Source of the DNA: Planctomycetota bacterium | Lineage (GTDB): Bacteria; Planctomycetota; PLA2; JAEUHO01 | Direction of reading: 5' to 3' | DNA: 64,000 bases | NCBI GenBank assembly: GCA_028281445.1 | Contig: JANQJW010000066.1 | Location: 78,732-142,731, forward strand | Shown here: positions 52,884 through 61,441 of the stretch, piece by piece | Numbering within the stretch: the first letter of the stretch is position 1 | Layout of the letters: each line of letters starts with the position of its first letter | Program-made: the position numbers and the translations under genes | The notes under the pieces: model-generated | Told to the model about the DNA's origin: nothing | Database searches by the model: none | The model's input: the letters and a program-made list of their open reading frames with translations, nothing else

Positions 52884-55679
52884 CTACTTCTTCTCCCCGT
52901 CGTCCTTGCCCTCTTCCTCCTCGTCCTTCTCGTCGCCCTGCTTGCCCATGAGCGGCGAGAAGCGGTAATAGGTCTCGAGGCTGAGGATCGACATGCACGT
53001 CGAGAAGATGCGGCCGCCGTTGAGCACGGCCGTGCCGGGATCCCAGGACCCGAAGTGCTTGGCAGGCGAGGTGCGCTGCTTCTCCGGATACATCTTCTTG
53101 ATCTTCTGGTTCCAGGCGCGCCAGTAGCGGCCGCCCATCTGGTGCATCGCGAGCGTGCCGTAGTACCAGTAGTAGTGGTACCAGGCGATCGCCATGCCCT
53201 TCTCGAGACCCGACATCCACTTGGGCAGGTACTCGAGAAGGTAGTTGGCGGACCCGATCATGAACGGATGGCTGCGCTTCCAGCCCATGAAGAAGCGGCA
53301 GACCATGCCGACGGCCGTCATCGACGTCATCTGCAGCGCCGACTTCTCTGCGCCGGACAGTTCGAGGTAGCCCGTGAATGCCTTGTAGTAGCGGCGCGAT
53401 CCGACCTCGTAGTCGTAGTCGGTTGCGAGGTCGTCGGGCAGCTCCTCTTCGCCCGTGATGTCGAATGCGCAGCGCTCGAGCCAGCTATCGATGCCGTCCC
53501 AGCTGCGCTGGGCGACGTCGAGGCCGATGAGGTCGGCCATCTTGGTCGTCATGAGCACCCACGACGTGCAGGACGTGTCGCTCTGGTAGTAGCGCGGGCC
53601 GTAGCGCCAGCCCTTGCCCGGCGTCTGCACGCGCACGAGGTAGTCGATGCCCCACTGGGCGGGTTCCTCGAGCACCGGGTCGCCGGAGAGGCCGTAGGAC
53701 TCCGTCACGCCCCACACGCCCATCCCGATCAGGTACGCGAAGATCCAGCTTGAGTCGCCGCCGCCCGTGACGGGGTAGCCGCCGTCGTAGAACTGCGTCG
53801 CGGCGAGGAACTCGGACGCGCGGCGAATGCACTCGCGGTACTTGCCTTCGGCGCCGTTGTAGCCCGCACCGACGAGCGCGAGCAGGGCCAGGCCCGTGTA
53901 GGCCGGCTCGCAGCCGATGACCCCGCCGAAGCCCTTCTCGTTGCCGTCCCACGAGCCGATCGGGTGCTGCTGCAGCTCGAGCCAGCGCAGGCCGTTCTCG
54001 ACAGCGCGCTCGGTGACCGGCGTGAGGCCGAAGAGCTTGTCCTCGACGGCCGCGCGGCGGTTCTCCTTGCGGTTGAACTTGCCCACGCGCGGATAGAGCG
54101 GGTTCTTGGCCTTCGCCAGCCAGGCCTTCCAGCGCTCCGGCTTGCGACCGAAGCGGTGGCCGGTCAGGCGCTCCAGCGCGAACTCGCCTTCGCGCAGCAT
54201 CTTCTCGCTGTAGCCGTCCTCGTAGATCAGCTTGACGAGGTAGTTGTAGGCGTCCATGTGCCGGATGTAGCCCAGCGCGCGCACGCCGTTGATCTCGTAC
54301 TTCTTCGCCTTCTTTCGCGCCTTGATGCCCTCGGTGAGGTCCTTGACCGCCTTGGCCGGGTCGATGCCCTCGAGCGCGCGGGCTGCGAACATGCGTACGA
54401 CGTAGTCCTCGTCGTGGAGCGCCGCCTTGAGGCACGCCTTGTAGGCGTCCTGGCACTCGAAGAGCCCGCAGAGCTCCATCGCCGTCGTGCGGACGTCGAA
54501 GTCGTTGGAGTCGCACGCGGCCGGCATGGCCTTCTCGACCTTCTTCTTCGCGCGCTCGCCGAAGCGCAGCAGGGCCTGGCGCGCGGCGTCGCGCACCTCC
54601 CACGTGCGGTCTTCCTTCACGATCTGGATCATCCGGTCGATGACCTTGTCCGGAATCTCGAGGGTGGGCTTGGGCAGCGGCTTGCGCTTGCCGCCCGTCT
54701 CGATCCCGCCGCCGCCCTTGGAAGGTCCAGCGACGGTCGGTCCGCCGCCGTTGCCCGGCTGCGGCGGCTGGTCCTCGCCGGGCAGCTTGCCGTGCGAGCT
54801 GCGCCACGCCATGCGCGCCAGTGCGAGCACGGCCGCGTCGCGCTTGTCCTTGTTGGCGTTCTTGCTGAGCGTGAGGAGGTCCTCGACGTCCTGCAGCGTC
54901 GCGAGCTCGGTGATCGCCTTGTAGTTCGCCTGCAGCGTCGTCTTCTTCGGCTGCTTGCTGATGACGTACATGAACGAGCCGACGCCGCCGGTCCAGCCGA
55001 TGTGCTTCATGGCCCACACGCCGTAGAGGCCGGCGTACTCGCCCTTGTCCCGCTTGACGAGCTTCTCGAGCTGCTCGAGGTAGATCTTCTCGCCGCGACG
55101 GCCGGCCGCGGAGCACGCCGCGCAGCGGATCTCTTCCGAGCGGCCCTTCAAGGCCTTGAGGATCGCGTCGCGGGTCTTTCGGAACGGGTTCTCCTTTGTC
55201 GGCTCGAGCGCGCCGGCCATGTAGAGACCTTCCGCCTGGACCTCGGGCGAGCGGCGGCCCGAGGCGAGGTGCGCGAGGTGCGGATCGACCCACGGATGAC
55301 CCCAGGCGCCGAGGAGGCGCGCCATGTTCGTCTGCACGCGCGCATCCTTGCTCTTCATGAGCTTCTTCATCAGCTTCTGGAAGTCTTTGTCCTTGATGAC
55401 CGCCTTCTCGGTCTGCTCGTTGCCCATGGCCTTGAGCGCTTCGCCGCATGCGATGGCGATGTGGGGGAACTGGGCGTCGATCGCGCAATCGACGAGGTCG
55501 AGCGCTGCGCTCGTGTCCTTGCGTCGCGCGATTTCATCGATGGTCTGGTAGACGAGGTCGGGGTCGTTCTTCTTGAGCTTTTTGCCCCAACTCCCGGCGG
55601 TCGTGTCGCCGGGCGGGAGGAGGAGCAGGGCGGCGCCCACGACGGCGGCGGCAACGAGAACGAACGACGGTAGGCGCAA
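52884..55679 (-). CDS. Secreted HEAT-repeat protein fused to squalene-cyclase-like toroid
   Basis: 931 residues with a signal peptide (about 1-28). Residues ~30-500 contain degenerate HEAT repeats interrupted by a Gly/Pro linker near 300-330. Residues ~575-880 resemble the alpha/alpha toroid of prenyltransferase/squalene-oxidase repeat proteins: ENGLRWLELQQHPIGSWDG, CEPAYTGLALLALVGAG, ASEFLAATQFYDGGYP and WGIDYLVRVQTPGKGWRYG. The DxDD protonation motif of true squalene-hopene cyclases is not evident, so the domain is probably a binding scaffold. It ends in a Lys/Glu-rich tail. Confidence 0.82.
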   Translation of the reverse strand: MRLPSFVLVAAAVVGAALLLLPPGDTTAGSWGKKLKKNDPDLVYQTIDEIARRKDTSAALDLVDCAIDAQFPHIAIACGEALKAMGNEQTEKAVIKDKDFQKLMKKLMKSKDARVQTNMARLLGAWGHPWVDPHLAHLASGRRSPEVQAEGLYMAGALEPTKENPFRKTRDAILKALKGRSEEIRCAACSAAGRRGEKIYLEQLEKLVKRDKGEYAGLYGVWAMKHIGWTGGVGSFMYVISKQPKKTTLQANYKAITELATLQDVEDLLTLSKNANKDKRDAAVLALARMAWRSSHGKLPGEDQPPQPGNGGGPTVAGPSKGGGGIETGGKRKPLPKPTLEIPDKVIDRMIQIVKEDRTWEVRDAARQALLRFGERAKKKVEKAMPAACDSNDFDVRTTAMELCGLFECQDAYKACLKAALHDEDYVVRMFAARALEGIDPAKAVKDLTEGIKARKKAKKYEINGVRALGYIRHMDAYNYLVKLIYEDGYSEKMLREGEFALERLTGHRFGRKPERWKAWLAKAKNPLYPRVGKFNRKENRRAAVEDKLFGLTPVTERAVENGLRWLELQQHPIGSWDGNEKGFGGVIGCEPAYTGLALLALVGAGYNGAEGKYRECIRRASEFLAATQFYDGGYPVTGGGDSSWIFAYLIGMGVWGVTESYGLSGDPVLEEPAQWGIDYLVRVQTPGKGWRYGPRYYQSDTSCTSWVLMTTKMADLIGLDVAQRSWDGIDSWLERCAFDITGEEELPDDLATDYDYEVGSRRYYKAFTGYLELSGAEKSALQMTSMTAVGMVCRFFMGWKRSHPFMIGSANYLLEYLPKWMSGLEKGMAIAWYHYYWYYGTLAMHQMGGRYWRAWNQKIKKMYPEKQRTSPAKHFGSWDPGTAVLNGGRIFSTCMSILSLETYYRFSPLMGKQGDEKDEEEEGKDDGEKK

Positions 55680-55982
55680 GCCGGATCTCCTGACTGACGG
55701 GCATCTTACGGCGTGAGTCCCGCCAAGGGGGGCCCAGCAGCGAGCGCCACCGATTCAAACGTACGCGCGCGCCGCGGTTCAGCCCTTCGCGCACCCTCTG
55801 TCATCCTGCCACCAGGGCCGAATCGGGCGTGGTTACGCAGGCCGGAGGGCCTGAAAACGGCCTGAATTCGGGCCTTGGGCCCCAGCGCGTGAAGAGATCC
55901 GGCTTCCGCGTGGCGATCCGGAGGAATCGTCGTTTCCATAGAAGACCGGCGGCCTGCCGCCCCTGATTCGGAGCCCAGACCC
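55680..55982. other. Divergent promoter region
   Basis: 303 bases between two divergent secreted-protein genes. A near-direct repeat GGCCTGAA is present at about 55849-55866, next to GAATTCGGGCC. No consensus promoter or ORF stands out. Confidence 0.4.
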
Positions 55983-56942
55983 ATGCGCCTCAGCCTCTGT
56001 CTTCTTCTCGCCCTTTCGCTCGCGGCCCCGGCCGCTCTCGCCGACACCATCGAGCTCAAGGACGGCCGGTTCGTCGAGGGCATGGTCATGGCCGATCCCG
56101 ACGGCAAGGACGGCGTCTGGGTGATCAGCCGCTTCGGCCCCACCTTCATCAACAAGGCCGACATCAAGAAGCAGACGAAGGCCAAGCCGATCGACGATCA
56201 GATCAAGGACTTCCTCGCCAAGCTCGGCCCGAAGGACGTCAAGAACCGCGTCAACCTCGCCAACTGGATGATGCAGGTCGGTCGCGAGGAAGAGGCCAAG
56301 GAGCTTGCGACGCAGATCCTCGAATGGGCGCCGGAAAACGACAAGGCCCACAAGGTCCTCGGTCACGTCCGCCATCGCGGTGAGTGGAAGACGCCGGAAG
56401 CTGCCAAGCGCGCCGAGGGCTACGAGAAGCACGGCGACAAGTGGTACACGCCGGAAGAGTGGAAGAGCTTGAACGAGGCCGAGAAGGAGAAGGCTGCCGC
56501 CATCGAGAAGGCGGCCAACGAGAAGAAGCTCTCCAAGCTCGTCAACGAAGCCGTCCGTCTCGCGCTCAGCCCCGACCCCGCCGTCAGCGCGCGCGGCAAG
56601 TCGCGCCTGCTTGCGCTCAACCGCGAGTTCGATAGCGAGAAGCTCAAGAAGCTTGTCGCCGGAATCGACGACTACATCGAAGAGGTCTCCGAGCTGCGCA
56701 AGAAGGCGAACGCCATGGCGCAGCAGGCGCTTGCGACCGACGGCGCGATGGTGATGGGCGAGATCCGCGCGACGCTCAGCCGTCTCAAGCGTCCGATCGA
56801 GCGCTTCACGACGTCGCTCGCTTCGGGTCCGCCGATCCTCAGTCCCAACTCCGCCGTCACGATCCAGCTTCCCGAGCTCGAGGTCATCAAGGTCCGGACT
56901 ACCGTGTCCATGCCGGCGACAGTGGATCGGGACGACGATTAG
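55983..56942 (+). CDS. Secreted coiled-coil-rich protein of unknown function
   Basis: 319 residues with a signal peptide (MRLSLCLLLALSLAAPAALA). The first mature stretch TIELKDGRFVEGMVMADPDG looks like a small beta domain seen at the N-terminus of many planctomycete exported proteins. A tetratricopeptide-like NLANWMMQVGREEEAKELA segment follows, then the GDKWYTPEEWKSLNE motif and a long charged helical region. No catalytic residues recognised. The stop is followed within four bases by a repeat element. Confidence 0.7.
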   Translation: MRLSLCLLLALSLAAPAALADTIELKDGRFVEGMVMADPDGKDGVWVISRFGPTFINKADIKKQTKAKPIDDQIKDFLAKLGPKDVKNRVNLANWMMQVGREEEAKELATQILEWAPENDKAHKVLGHVRHRGEWKTPEAAKRAEGYEKHGDKWYTPEEWKSLNEAEKEKAAAIEKAANEKKLSKLVNEAVRLALSPDPAVSARGKSRLLALNREFDSEKLKKLVAGIDDYIEEVSELRKKANAMAQQALATDGAMVMGEIRATLSRLKRPIERFTTSLASGPPILSPNSAVTIQLPELEVIKVRTTVSMPATVDRDDD

Positions 56943-56945
56943 GCA

Positions 56946-57027
56946 GGGAGGGCACAAGGCCCTGCCCTACATGACTCCAGTGCGCAGGCTCCCAGGGAAC
57001 ATGTAGGGACGGGCCTTGTGCCCGTCC
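56946..57027. repeat. REP-like inverted pair, family B copy 2
   Basis: The right unit (57000-57027), CATGTAGG followed by GACGGGCCTTGTGCCCGTCC, is identical to the right unit at 23438. The left unit (56946-56973) is inverted and nearly identical to the left unit at 23386. Only the 26-base centre differs between the two copies, which argues for dispersal of a defined element. Confidence 0.87.
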
Positions 57028-57051
57028 GCGCCCTACAGGGGGCCCTGGCAG

Positions 57052-57282
57052 ATGGTCGATGGGGCGCACATGGCGTCCGTCGCTCGCTTCTTCCGCTGGC
57101 TCGGCCTCTGGATCACCGAAGACGTCTGGTCGATCCTCTGCGCCGGCCTTCTGATGTGGGGCGCCATGTACCCGGGCATCCACTGGGGCCTGATTGCGGC
57201 GGGGGCCGCGCTGTACGTCGGCGGCTACATCGTCGCCAAGAAGTACGAGAAGCGCACGGCACCCGCCGAGGGTGACACCTAG
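57052..57282 (+). CDS. Small two-helix membrane protein
   Basis: 76 residues from ATG 57052 (or 70 from ATG 57070; neither has a strong ribosome site). Two hydrophobic segments with Gly-rich wording (SILCAGLLMWGAMYPGI, GLIAAGAALYVGGYIVA) are followed by a charged tail (KKYEKRTAPAEGDT). No family recognised. It begins 25 bases after a repeat element and 17 bases before kptA. Confidence 0.55.
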   Translation: MVDGAHMASVARFFRWLGLWITEDVWSILCAGLLMWGAMYPGIHWGLIAAGAALYVGGYIVAKKYEKRTAPAEGDT

Positions 57283-57299
57283 GCGCTATCCTCGCGCCG

Positions 57300-57851
57300 G
57301 TGCGCCAAGACTTCGTCCGCAAGAGCAAGCTGCTGAGCCTGGTGCTGCGCCACGACCCCTCGCATGCGGGCATCCAGCTCGACAGCGAGGGGTGGGTCGC
57401 GGTGGATGCGCTGCTTGCCGGTCTCGCGACGCGCTACCCGGAGTTCACGCGCGCGCTGCTCGAGGAGATCGTCGCCACGAACGACAAGCGCCGTTTCGTA
57501 CTATCCCCCGACGGCACACGCATCCGGGCGGCGCAGGGCCACTCCATCGACGTAGACCTCGGTCTCGAGCCGGCCGAGCCGCCCGCGCGTCTCTTCCACG
57601 GCACGGCGTCGCGCAACCTCGACTCGATTCGGGCGCAGGGACTCGTGCCGCGCGGGCGCCACCACGTGCACCTGTCCGTCGACGAGCGCTCGGCAATGCA
57701 GGTCGGCGCGCGCCACGGCAAGCCGGTCGTGCTCGCCATCGACGCGGGCGCCATGGCACGTGCAGGCCGCGCGTTCTATCTCTCGGAAAACGACGTCTGG
57801 CTCGCGGATGAAGTGCCGCCCGCCTTCATCCGGTTCCCGGAGCACTCGTGA
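57300..57851 (+). CDS. kptA: RNA 2'-phosphotransferase (Tpt1/KptA)
   Basis: 183 residues, GTG start. The family pattern is clear: SKLLSLVLRHDPSHAGIQLDSEGWV at the N-terminus, NDKRRFVLSPDGTRIRAAQGHSI in the middle and LFHGTASRNLDSIRAQGL with the NAD-binding His-Gly-Thr. HHVHLSVDERSAMQVGARHG follows. Tpt1 removes an internal RNA 2'-phosphate by transfer to NAD, making ADP-ribose 1''-2'' cyclic phosphate; in yeast this finishes tRNA splicing. Bacterial KptA proteins have the activity, but their natural RNA is unknown. It overlaps the next gene by four bases. Confidence 0.95.
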   Translation: MRQDFVRKSKLLSLVLRHDPSHAGIQLDSEGWVAVDALLAGLATRYPEFTRALLEEIVATNDKRRFVLSPDGTRIRAAQGHSIDVDLGLEPAEPPARLFHGTASRNLDSIRAQGLVPRGRHHVHLSVDERSAMQVGARHGKPVVLAIDAGAMARAGRAFYLSENDVWLADEVPPAFIRFPEHS

Positions 57852-58300
57852 GCATCTGGTTGCACGAGGACGACTGGGGGATGCGGGCGCTGCTTCCGGT
57901 GTCGGCGCTCCAGTGGTGCAGCGTGCAGTTTCGGAGCCGTACGGAGTGGGATCCGCCGGAACCACTCTCGTCTCTCGGTATCGGCGTGGTGCAACTCCAC
58001 GCGATCGTCGGGCCCCACCTCGGCGCCGAGACCCAGGGGGTGACCACGGGGACGACGAGCGGGAAGGCGGATGTCATCGGCAACGCGGCGGCCTACGGAG
58101 AGGACCTCATCGCGGTGTGGAACGAGAGCAAGGTGGTCGAGGAGCTCTTCTTCTCGATCGCCCGGCCCGAGACGTCGATGATCGAGGCGCTTGCGGCGCT
58201 CGGCCGCGCCCATCCGCTTCTGTACGTCGACTGGGCGTGGAAGCGGGTCGCGCGCCTGGACGATCCTCCGATCGTGCGCGCCGCCATGACCTACAGCTAG
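57848..58300 (+). CDS. Uncharacterised protein co-translated with kptA
   Basis: 150 residues, GTG start inside the kptA stop (GTGA). It is soluble, with no signal peptide. Segments include SIWLHEDDWGMRALLP, SSLGIGVVQLHAIVGPHLG and LLYVDWAWKRVARLDDPP. I recognise no family. The tight overlap suggests a function connected with KptA or its RNA substrate, but nothing in the sequence shows what. It meets serC tail to tail with a four-base overlap. Confidence 0.65.
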   Translation: MSIWLHEDDWGMRALLPVSALQWCSVQFRSRTEWDPPEPLSSLGIGVVQLHAIVGPHLGAETQGVTTGTTSGKADVIGNAAAYGEDLIAVWNESKVVEELFFSIARPETSMIEALAALGRAHPLLYVDWAWKRVARLDDPPIVRAAMTYS

Positions 58301-59340
58301 GGGCTCGCCGCCTCCACCGCCTCGCGCAGCTCGGCCATCGACACCGCTGGGAACGTCGGAATGCGGATGCACTCGGTCTTGAGTGGGCCGTAGCCGGCAC
58401 CCAGGCGGTGCCCCGCGGCAAGGGCGCGTTCGAGCCAGTCGGCCGGGTTCTCGACGCGCAGGTTGTGCGACGTGAGCGAGCGCCAGGCGGGATCGCGGAT
58501 GTAGAAGGCGTCCTCGCCGAAGCGCCCGGCGATCCACGCGGCCTTGTTGCGGGTCGCGGTGTCGGTCTGCTCGAGGTCGCGCCGTGCCATCTGGCGCTCG
58601 AGCAGTGCGATACCCAGGACGTTCGGCGTCTCGACCGTATGCCCGATCGCCAGCCGCTCGGCCATGTGCAGCACATCCTGCCAACCGGGGACGTGTCGCG
58701 AATCGCCAAGCTCCGCGGCGCGCGCCATCGCGCGGGGGGAGAGGAAGCAGAAGCCGAGGCCCGCGGGTAGGCCAACGCACTTCTGTACGGAGCCGAACCA
58801 CGCGTCCGCCTGCGTCCAGTTGGTCTTCACCGCGCCGAAGGTCGAGGTCACATCAACGGAGATCAGCGCGTCCGGGTAGCGCGAGCGCATGTACGCGAAC
58901 GCCTCGTCCGGCCACGTCATGCCGGTGCTCGTCTCGCAGTGGATCAGCGCGATCAGCTCGGTGTCGGCGGCGATCGCGGTCTTCTCGTAGGGCGGTGGCC
59001 GGTCCCAATCCAGCTCGAGTCGCGCAGCGTTCAGGCCGATGCGGGACGCTGTATCCGCGCACCGTTTCGAGAAGGCGCCTTCCACGAAGTGAAAGGTCTT
59101 CTTCGCGACGCAGTTGCGCAGGATCAGCTCCATGCACGCCGTCGCCGATGGATGGAAGAGGAAGGTGTAGTCCTCCGGGATCTGCATCGCGTCGCGCGTC
59201 GTGGCCACGGCGCGCTTGATCGTGTCCATGACCGCCGGACCCCGGTGGCTCTCCGACAAGAGCCCGCTCTCGGTGATGTCGACGATGTCGCGCTTCACTT
59301 CGTCGCTGACATGCGACGGTCCCACGTTGAGCGAGATCAT
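58297..59340 (-). CDS. serC: Phosphoserine aminotransferase (class V)
   Basis: 347 residues. Fold-type I aminotransferase with SLNVGPSHVSDEV at the start, FLFHPSATACMELILRN, DVTSTFGAVKTNW and the PLP-lysine segment FGSVQKCVGLPAGLGF. It converts 3-phosphohydroxypyruvate plus glutamate to phosphoserine, the second step of serine synthesis. The ATG shares one base with the serA stop. Presence of serA and serB in the same operon makes the assignment firm despite a sequence shorter than E. coli SerC (362). Confidence 0.9.
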   Translation of the reverse strand: MISLNVGPSHVSDEVKRDIVDITESGLLSESHRGPAVMDTIKRAVATTRDAMQIPEDYTFLFHPSATACMELILRNCVAKKTFHFVEGAFSKRCADTASRIGLNAARLELDWDRPPPYEKTAIAADTELIALIHCETSTGMTWPDEAFAYMRSRYPDALISVDVTSTFGAVKTNWTQADAWFGSVQKCVGLPAGLGFCFLSPRAMARAAELGDSRHVPGWQDVLHMAERLAIGHTVETPNVLGIALLERQMARRDLEQTDTATRNKAAWIAGRFGEDAFYIRDPAWRSLTSHNLRVENPADWLERALAAGHRLGAGYGPLKTECIRIPTFPAVSMAELREAVEAASP

Positions 59341-60590
59341 CAGTAGAGGATCCGGGTGCGGAGCGTTCCTTCAACGCCCTTGAGCTGCGGCAGCGCTTCG
59401 GCGGCATCGATCGAGTCGACGTCGATGACCACGTAGCCGATGTCGCCGAGCGTCTGGAGGTGCTGGCCGAGGATGTTGGCGCCGTGGGAGGAGAGCACCT
59501 CGTTGATGTGGGCCATGATGCCCGGCGCGTTGCGGTGGATGTGTAGCACGCGGTGGCAGCCTTCGTGCGCCGTGAGGTTGAGCTGAGGGAAGTTGACTGC
59601 CCCCGTCGTGTTGCCGCTGTCGCTGTACGACACGAGCTTGGTGGCTACGTCGATCGCGATCGCCTCCTGCGCCTCCAGCGTCGAGCCACCGACGTGCGGT
59701 GTCAGGATCGCGCTCGGGATGCCGCGCAGCGGGTTCTCGAACGTCTCGTCCTTGCCCTTGGGCTCCTTCTCGAAGACGTCGACGGCCGCGCCGGCGACGT
59801 GCCCGCTCACGAGCGCGGCGGCGAGCGCGTCTCCGTCCACGACCGTTCCTCGGCTGGCGTTGATCAGGTGGCTGCCCGGCCGCATGGCATCGAGCTCCGC
59901 CTTGCCGATCAGCCCGCGCGTCTCGGGGGTGTCCGGCACGTGCAAGGTGACGATGTCGGCGATCTGCAGGACGGACGCAAGATCTGGTTGCGGCCGCGCG
60001 TTGCCGAGCGCCAGCACCGGCCGGATGTCGTGGAAGACGACGTGCATCCCCATGGCCTCGGCCAGGACGGACACCTGCGAGCCGATGTGGCCGTAGCCCA
60101 CGATGCCCAACGTGCGGCCGCGCAGCTCGTGCGAGCCCGCCGCGGTCTTGAGCCAGCCGCCTTCGTGTACGCGCGTGCTCTTCTCGAAGATGCCGCGCAT
60201 CAACATCACGGAGAGCCCGATGACGAGCTCCGCTACGGAGCGCGTGTTGGAATGCGGCGCGTTGAAGACCGGCACGCCCTTGTGCGCCGCCGCCGAGAGG
60301 TCGACCTGATTCGTGCCGATGCAAAAGCAGCCCACGGCGAAGAGCCGCCGGGCGGTGGCGAGCGCTTCGGCGTCGAGCTGCGTGCGCGAGCGGATCCCGA
60401 CGACGTGCGCGCTGCTCAGCGCGTCGCGCAGCTCGACCTGCGGCAAGGCGTCCGGCTCGTGCCGCACGTTCGTGTAGCCCATCGCGCTGAGGTACTCGGC
60501 GGCCCGTTCGTGCACGCCCTCGAGCAGGAGCACGCGGATCTGGCTGCGCGGCAGCGTTCGACGCCTGGTTCCGGCTGTTTCCGTCTTCAT
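59340..60590 (-). CDS. serA: D-3-phosphoglycerate dehydrogenase
   Basis: 416 residues from ATG 60590; the frame extends further upstream only as an antisense shadow of serB. Motifs: IRSRTQLD, NAD-binding GIVGYGHIGS, NASRGTVVD and LTPHVGGSTLEAQ with the catalytic His. The C-terminal ACT domain (HIHRNAPGIMAHINEVLSSH) is the serine-feedback site in E. coli-type enzymes. It oxidises 3-phosphoglycerate to 3-phosphohydroxypyruvate with NAD. Overlaps serB by four bases and serC by one. Confidence 0.96.
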   Translation of the reverse strand: MKTETAGTRRRTLPRSQIRVLLLEGVHERAAEYLSAMGYTNVRHEPDALPQVELRDALSSAHVVGIRSRTQLDAEALATARRLFAVGCFCIGTNQVDLSAAAHKGVPVFNAPHSNTRSVAELVIGLSVMLMRGIFEKSTRVHEGGWLKTAAGSHELRGRTLGIVGYGHIGSQVSVLAEAMGMHVVFHDIRPVLALGNARPQPDLASVLQIADIVTLHVPDTPETRGLIGKAELDAMRPGSHLINASRGTVVDGDALAAALVSGHVAGAAVDVFEKEPKGKDETFENPLRGIPSAILTPHVGGSTLEAQEAIAIDVATKLVSYSDSGNTTGAVNFPQLNLTAHEGCHRVLHIHRNAPGIMAHINEVLSSHGANILGQHLQTLGDIGYVVIDVDSIDAAEALPQLKGVEGTLRTRILY

Positions 60591-61243
60591 GCCAACAACG
60601 TCTCCAGCACGGCGGCAAGCTCCTGCATGCTGCGTGCTTCGTAGTCGGCCCGTTCGACGACGCGTTCCCGGCGGACGTGCTCCGTGTAGGCCACGAAGTG
60701 ATCCACTACCCCCGCATCCTGCAGCGCGAGATCCGTAGCGCCGTCGCCCACGCCGACGGCAGGCCGTGCGAACACCATCCCACCGCGCCGGATGCCTTCC
60801 AGCTTGGACCGTGAGAAGCCGTCGTCGATCATCCCGCGTAGCGTGCCGTCGTCGTTCCACTCGGTGCCGACGCCCCACGCGCGGTCCTCCGGGATGCCCA
60901 GCGGCTCGGCGACGAGCTGGATCAAGTCCCGGAACCCGCCGCTCACGATCCACGCCTCGTGGCCGTTCGCGCGCAGCCTGGACACCGTGCCGGAGGCACC
61001 CGCGGTGGGGGACCGGGCGAGCTCAGCGCCGACCGCCGCGACGTGCTCACGGCGTGGCGGGACGAGTGCGATGCGGCTTCGCAGGGACTCCTCGAAGGCC
61101 ATCGAGCCGTCCATGCCGGCGTTCGTGATGCGCGCGAGCTCGGCCCGGATCTCCGGCGTCGCCCCGGGTGCCCGGGCGCAGATCTCCTCGAGGCTCTCGA
61201 CCGGCACCAGAGTGCTGTCGAAGTCGAAGATCACGCTGCCCAC
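60587..61243 (-). CDS. serB: Phosphoserine phosphatase
   Basis: 218 residues from GTG 61243; the site GGGAGG lies five bases upstream and the HAD fold starts immediately, so the longer upstream frame is discarded. FDFDSTLVPVES is HAD motif I with the nucleophile Asp, followed by the SerB Glu. SGGFRDL is motif II, SRSKLEGI carries the motif III Lys and VGVGDGATDLALQ is motif IV. It hydrolyses phosphoserine to serine. First gene of the serBAC operon, so pathway order is scrambled relative to gene order. Confidence 0.94.
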   Translation of the reverse strand: MGSVIFDFDSTLVPVESLEEICARAPGATPEIRAELARITNAGMDGSMAFEESLRSRIALVPPRREHVAAVGAELARSPTAGASGTVSRLRANGHEAWIVSGGFRDLIQLVAEPLGIPEDRAWGVGTEWNDDGTLRGMIDDGFSRSKLEGIRRGGMVFARPAVGVGDGATDLALQDAGVVDHFVAYTEHVRRERVVERADYEARSMQELAAVLETLLA

Positions 61244-61411
61244 CACGGCCTCCCGGGTCCGAGAGAAGCACGAGCGGCTGACAGGGCGACAGGCCCATGA
61301 GGCCGCAATTCGGCGCCCGCTGACAAACTGGCAGGCCCTGCGAGCCGTCGGGGACACGCTCCGAACTCCAACCACATGTCCCGCAAGGAGTTAGGCGCAA
61401 TTGGAGGCTGC

Positions 61412-61426
61412 TGGCACCCGGCTTGC
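61412..61426 (+). promoter_or_regulatory. Candidate sigma-54 promoter
   Basis: TGGCAC (61412-61417), CCGGC, TTGC (61423-61426) fits the -24/-12 consensus TGGCAC-N5-TTGC exactly. The predicted start is near 61437, only about five bases before the ATG at 61442, so the first transcript would be nearly leaderless. Expected chance occurrence of the ten fixed bases in a window this size is low. Confidence 0.5.
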
Positions 61427-61441
61427 CATTCGCTTTGAGCC

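Noticed and set aside
53964..55673. 569-residue plus-strand frame
   Set aside because: Shadow of the secreted HEAT/toroid protein; no ribosome site and a Leu/Val/Arg-biased composition.
52884..55679. True squalene-hopene cyclase
   Set aside because: The protein is exported, begins with HEAT repeats and shows no evident DxDD motif.
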